From NCBI GenBank assembly GCA_038231495.1, contig JBBRLG010000014.1, forward strand, positions 1 to 30,434: a DNA stretch of 30,434 nt, written 5' to 3'. Shown one piece after another: positions 28,213 to 30,434 of the stretch. The position numbers were made by a program, and so were the translations under genes. The stretch is from JBBRLG01 sp038231495. Lineage in GTDB: Bacteria > Planctomycetota > Planctomycetia > Gemmatales > Gemmataceae. The notes under the pieces were generated by a model. The model saw only the letters and a list, made by a program, of their open reading frames with translations. It ran no database searches and was not told where the DNA came from. Numbering within the stretch: the first letter of the stretch is position 1; every line of letters begins with the position of its first letter.

Positions 28213-30210
28213 TTAACCCACGGGCGGGGAGTTACTACCGTCGGTCGTTGCCGGCCCGCCGCCACTGGGTGTCGGCGTTTCCGACGCCGGAGCGTCCGCC
28301 AGCGGCGTCCGCGTTACCGGGGTCGGCCCCGCGGCCGTGCTGGGCGGGGCCGTCGCCGTCGAACTCGGCAGCGGCGTCGCCGTCGTCGGGCCGGTCGTGC
28401 GCAACGTCGGCGAATCCACCATCGTCGGCGAACCGTCCGCCTTCGGTGCGGCCGGCGGCGCCAGCGGCGCGGTCGGCGGCGTCAACGGCCCGCTGTACCC
28501 CAGGTCGTGCTCGTCCTCCTCCAAATACACCTCGTCCATCTCCGCCGCATCGACGTTGCGCCGCAGCAGGAAATAGATAATTGTCATCAAGCTCCAGAAC
28601 AGGCTGTAGCCGAAGCCGATGATGAGCAGGAACACGATGTACAACCAGAACGCGACCATGCCGGCGGCGAACTTGTTGTAACCCCACATCTGTTCCTTGT
28701 TGTTGGCGTCCGGCGGATTGCCCAGGTAACGGTCGTAGGTCGCCTTCTGGATTTTGCCGTCCTTCACCAACGGGTCGCCGTTGACCAGCTTGTTGCGGAG
28801 CATCAACTCGCGCCAGCCGAACGACTCCGGGGCGTAGACGAACAGGTAGACCGGGTCGCGATTCGTCCAGCGCTCGCCCATGGCCGGCGTCTGCGACACC
28901 GCCCACTTGCTCAGGTAGACCGTGAACGACCCCATGAAGCCGACGAAGAAGATCAACACCGCGCCGTAGGTGATTGCGACCAGGGCGTACCAAAGGTAGT
29001 GGAACGGCTTCTGGAAAACGTAGCTGAACGAACGGCTAAGTGCCTCCCAGCTGTCGGTGCCCTCGGTGCTGATGGTCGGCGCCATGAGCGGCCAGCCGAC
29101 GACCAGGCCGACGATGGCCAGGCCGATGGCGAAGCCCAAAATGAGCGGCACCGGCCAGAACAGGCCGCTGACGAAGATGTCGCCGACGAACGGGATCATG
29201 TGCAACAGGCCGAAGATCATCGCGAACACGATCAGCACGATGACAAAGCCCAGCGGGTACACCGGCGCCATCAGGTAGGACGACCAGCGCTTCAGGGTAA
29301 AGCGCACGGCCTCCATGAAGTCGATCTTTTCGCCGCGGGCCAACTGCACGGCGGCAATGCGCGTGATGGCTCCGCCGACCAGCGACCAGATGGCCACCGT
29401 GGCGACGAACACGAGGAAGAAGTACAGGGCCGGCAAACCCTCGGCGTCGCCGTTGAAGAAGAACACCAGCGGCTTCACGAGTTTGACCACCGGCTCGATA
29501 ACCACTGGCAGCTGCTGGGTCAGGAACCATTCCCAGAAGTGGCCCACTTCCCACTGCCGCCCGGCCTGCCCGGTCACGAGCAGGAACGGGTTGGGGCCGC
29601 GGTCCTCGAACCACGGCAGCGTGTTGAGTTCGCCGTGCGGCTTTTCCTGGCCGAGCTTGGCTTTGATCGTGGCAACCAGCTGGGTTTTGCTCTCGTCCAG
29701 CTTGAAGTCCGGTTGCTCGATCAGGTAGGTGTACTCCTCGGCGGGCGTCCGCAGCGCGAACGGCAGTTTCGGCTCGTCGGGCTTCCGGGCGATCAGGGCG
29801 CGGTGGGCGTCGGTCAGCGCGTCGTAATCGCTTTTGGACAAAACCAGGTCTTCCAACTCGTAGACCTGGACCTTGTCGACGTTGCCCATGCCGGTGGCCT
29901 TGTGCATCAGGTTCCACTGGCGGCGCGCCCGGGTGTACTCGGCCCACCGCTGGCTTTTCTCTTCCGGGGTGGTCGGCTTATATTTGTTGTCGTAATCCTG
30001 CTTGTAATCGGGCGGGTTGGCCCCGTAGAACAGGGTACTTCCGAAGAACGAAGCCAGGAGCCACCACGCGAGGGCCATCAGGAAGATGCCGATCGCGGCC
30101 AGGAACAGCTTGTTGGGGTCCAGGGCCAACTCGAACCCGCGAAACAGGTCCGTCCAGGGAAGCAGCGTCCGCCAGGTCATCTCCCGGCTGTCGTTTCTCT
30201 CTTCGGCCAT
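28213..30210 (-). CDS. Large multi-pass membrane protein with Pro/Thr/Ala-rich C-terminal tail, function unknown
   Basis: 665 residues. Residues 34-57 form a first membrane helix, followed by about 190 polar residues (YNKYKPTTPEEKSQRWAEYT, then a segment with DRGPNPFLLVTG). A cluster of hydrophobic helices follows (LYFFLVFVATVAIWSLVGGA, YPLGFVIVLIVFAMIFGLLH, PLILGFAIGLAIVGLVVGW, YALVAITYGAVLIFFVGFMG, FAAGMVAFWLYIVFLLIIGF). Then comes an acidic segment (MDEVYLEEDEHD) near residue 555 and a low-complexity Pro/Thr/Ala tail of about 95 residues, probably disordered and cytoplasmic. AAGGAGCACCTA just before ATG 30210 is a strong ribosome site. No recognised family; the helices argue against the equally long open frame on the plus strand. 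Confidence 0.82.
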   Translation of the reverse strand: MAEERNDSREMTWRTLLPWTDLFRGFELALDPNKLFLAAIGIFLMALAWWLLASFFGSTLFYGANPPDYKQDYDNKYKPTTPEEKSQRWAEYTRARRQWNLMHKATGMGNVDKVQVYELEDLVLSKSDYDALTDAHRALIARKPDEPKLPFALRTPAEEYTYLIEQPDFKLDESKTQLVATIKAKLGQEKPHGELNTLPWFEDRGPNPFLLVTGQAGRQWEVGHFWEWFLTQQLPVVIEPVVKLVKPLVFFFNGDAEGLPALYFFLVFVATVAIWSLVGGAITRIAAVQLARGEKIDFMEAVRFTLKRWSSYLMAPVYPLGFVIVLIVFAMIFGLLHMIPFVGDIFVSGLFWPVPLILGFAIGLAIVGLVVGWPLMAPTISTEGTDSWEALSRSFSYVFQKPFHYLWYALVAITYGAVLIFFVGFMGSFTVYLSKWAVSQTPAMGERWTNRDPVYLFVYAPESFGWRELMLRNKLVNGDPLVKDGKIQKATYDRYLGNPPDANNKEQMWGYNKFAAGMVAFWLYIVFLLIIGFGYSLFWSLMTIIYFLLRRNVDAAEMDEVYLEEDEHDLGYSGPLTPPTAPLAPPAAPKADGSPTMVDSPTLRTTGPTTATPLPSSTATAPPSTAAGPTPVTRTPLADAPASETPTPSGGGPATTDGSNSPPVG

Positions 30211-30290
30211 TAGGTGCTCCTTTTGCGGCGGCGCGGGTCGGCGGACCCGGGCGACCACTCTCCGCCCTTGGATTGCCTGTCAAAGTGGGA

Positions 30291-30319
30291 ATTATATGGG
30301 GACGGGAAGGCTTTGCACA
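30291..30319 (-). promoter_or_regulatory. Candidate promoter of the large membrane protein gene
   Basis: On the minus strand a perfect TATAAT (30296-30291) lies 17 bases downstream of TGTGCA (30319-30314, a weak -35), giving a leader of about 75 bases before ATG 30210. Supported only by consensus match and position. Confidence 0.35.
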
Positions 30320-30387
30320 CGGCCAGCGGCCGACAAAATGTGGGGCGCGGCGGAAAAGGATGAGGGAGGAGGGAGGAAGGATGAATC

Positions 30388-30434
30388 GTAACCGTTCACT
30401 CCCCCCCTTACGAAGGGGGGGTAGGGGGGGTGAA
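30388..30434. repeat. GC-rich intergenic repeat, copy 2 (cut by window end)
   Basis: Begins GTAACCGTTCACTCCCCCC, contains the same CCCCCCTT-ACG-AAGGGGGG hairpin as 10901-11011, and ends in a G-run plus TGAA at the window edge, where the first copy has TTAA. Only the left arm is visible. It confirms the unit is dispersed in the genome. Confidence 0.8.

Noticed and set aside
28168..30213. 681-codon open frame on the plus strand opposite the large membrane protein
   Set aside because: Its translation is Arg/Gln/Asp/His-rich with no domain, and it runs through the 28171-28209 repeat arm. The minus-strand frame has membrane helices and a strong ribosome site.

Overview
The window is high-GC bacterial chromosome, most likely from a planctomycete of the Gemmataceae type. 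This is inferred from gene content, not from a marker gene. The signs are three Hanks-type Ser/Thr kinases in 21 kb, a kinase fused to FGE-sulfatase, DUF1080 and leucine-rich-repeat segments, an ECF sigma factor beside that kinase, an exported protein with an N-terminal 'LEGRDCPS' motif, and many palindromic intergenic repeats. An lpxA gene indicates a lipid-A-type outer membrane.

Layout. 1-952 (-) is a secreted TPR protein cut by the window edge. 1118-4577 (+) holds an isochorismatase-family hydrolase, a class V aminotransferase, a small nucleotidyltransferase-fold protein and hemB. 4620-8505 (+) holds a transmembrane Ser/Thr kinase and an MFS transporter with a large soluble loop. 8651-12639 (+) is a housekeeping and sugar-nucleotide block: PhnP-like metallo-hydrolase, UAP1-type pyrophosphorylase, mannose-1-phosphate guanylyltransferase and RuvX. 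12650-16344 (-) holds three exported proteins, the last broken by a 117-bp miniature transposon-like element. Then come an alpha/beta hydrolase (+), lpxA (-) and a soluble kinase-TPR protein (+).

20249-25875 (+) is the most distinctive stretch. It has a decayed IS630-type transposase fragment, an ECF sigma factor with its own candidate promoter, a 96-residue zinc-ribbon membrane protein and a 1356-residue receptor-like kinase. The sigma factor, zinc-ribbon protein and kinase look like one signalling module: sensing outside the membrane, kinase inside, sigma factor as output. 26107-28057 (-) holds a TrpG/PabA amidotransferase, a small conserved-looking protein and a TIM-barrel sugar isomerase. 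28213-30210 (-) is a large multi-pass membrane protein with a Pro/Thr/Ala-rich tail.

Strongest new observations. (1) 16011-16127 has 25-bp perfect terminal inverted repeats and an 8-bp target duplication, and removing it with one duplication restores a 464-codon frame exactly. (2) The receptor kinase carries a compositionally different FGE segment that lacks one of the two catalytic cysteines. (3) Several unrelated palindromic repeat families sit at gene ends. One of them (GCCGCTTGCGGCTTTGCG) follows three different stop codons, always in the sense of the gene. No rRNA, tRNA, CRISPR array or complete insertion sequence was seen.
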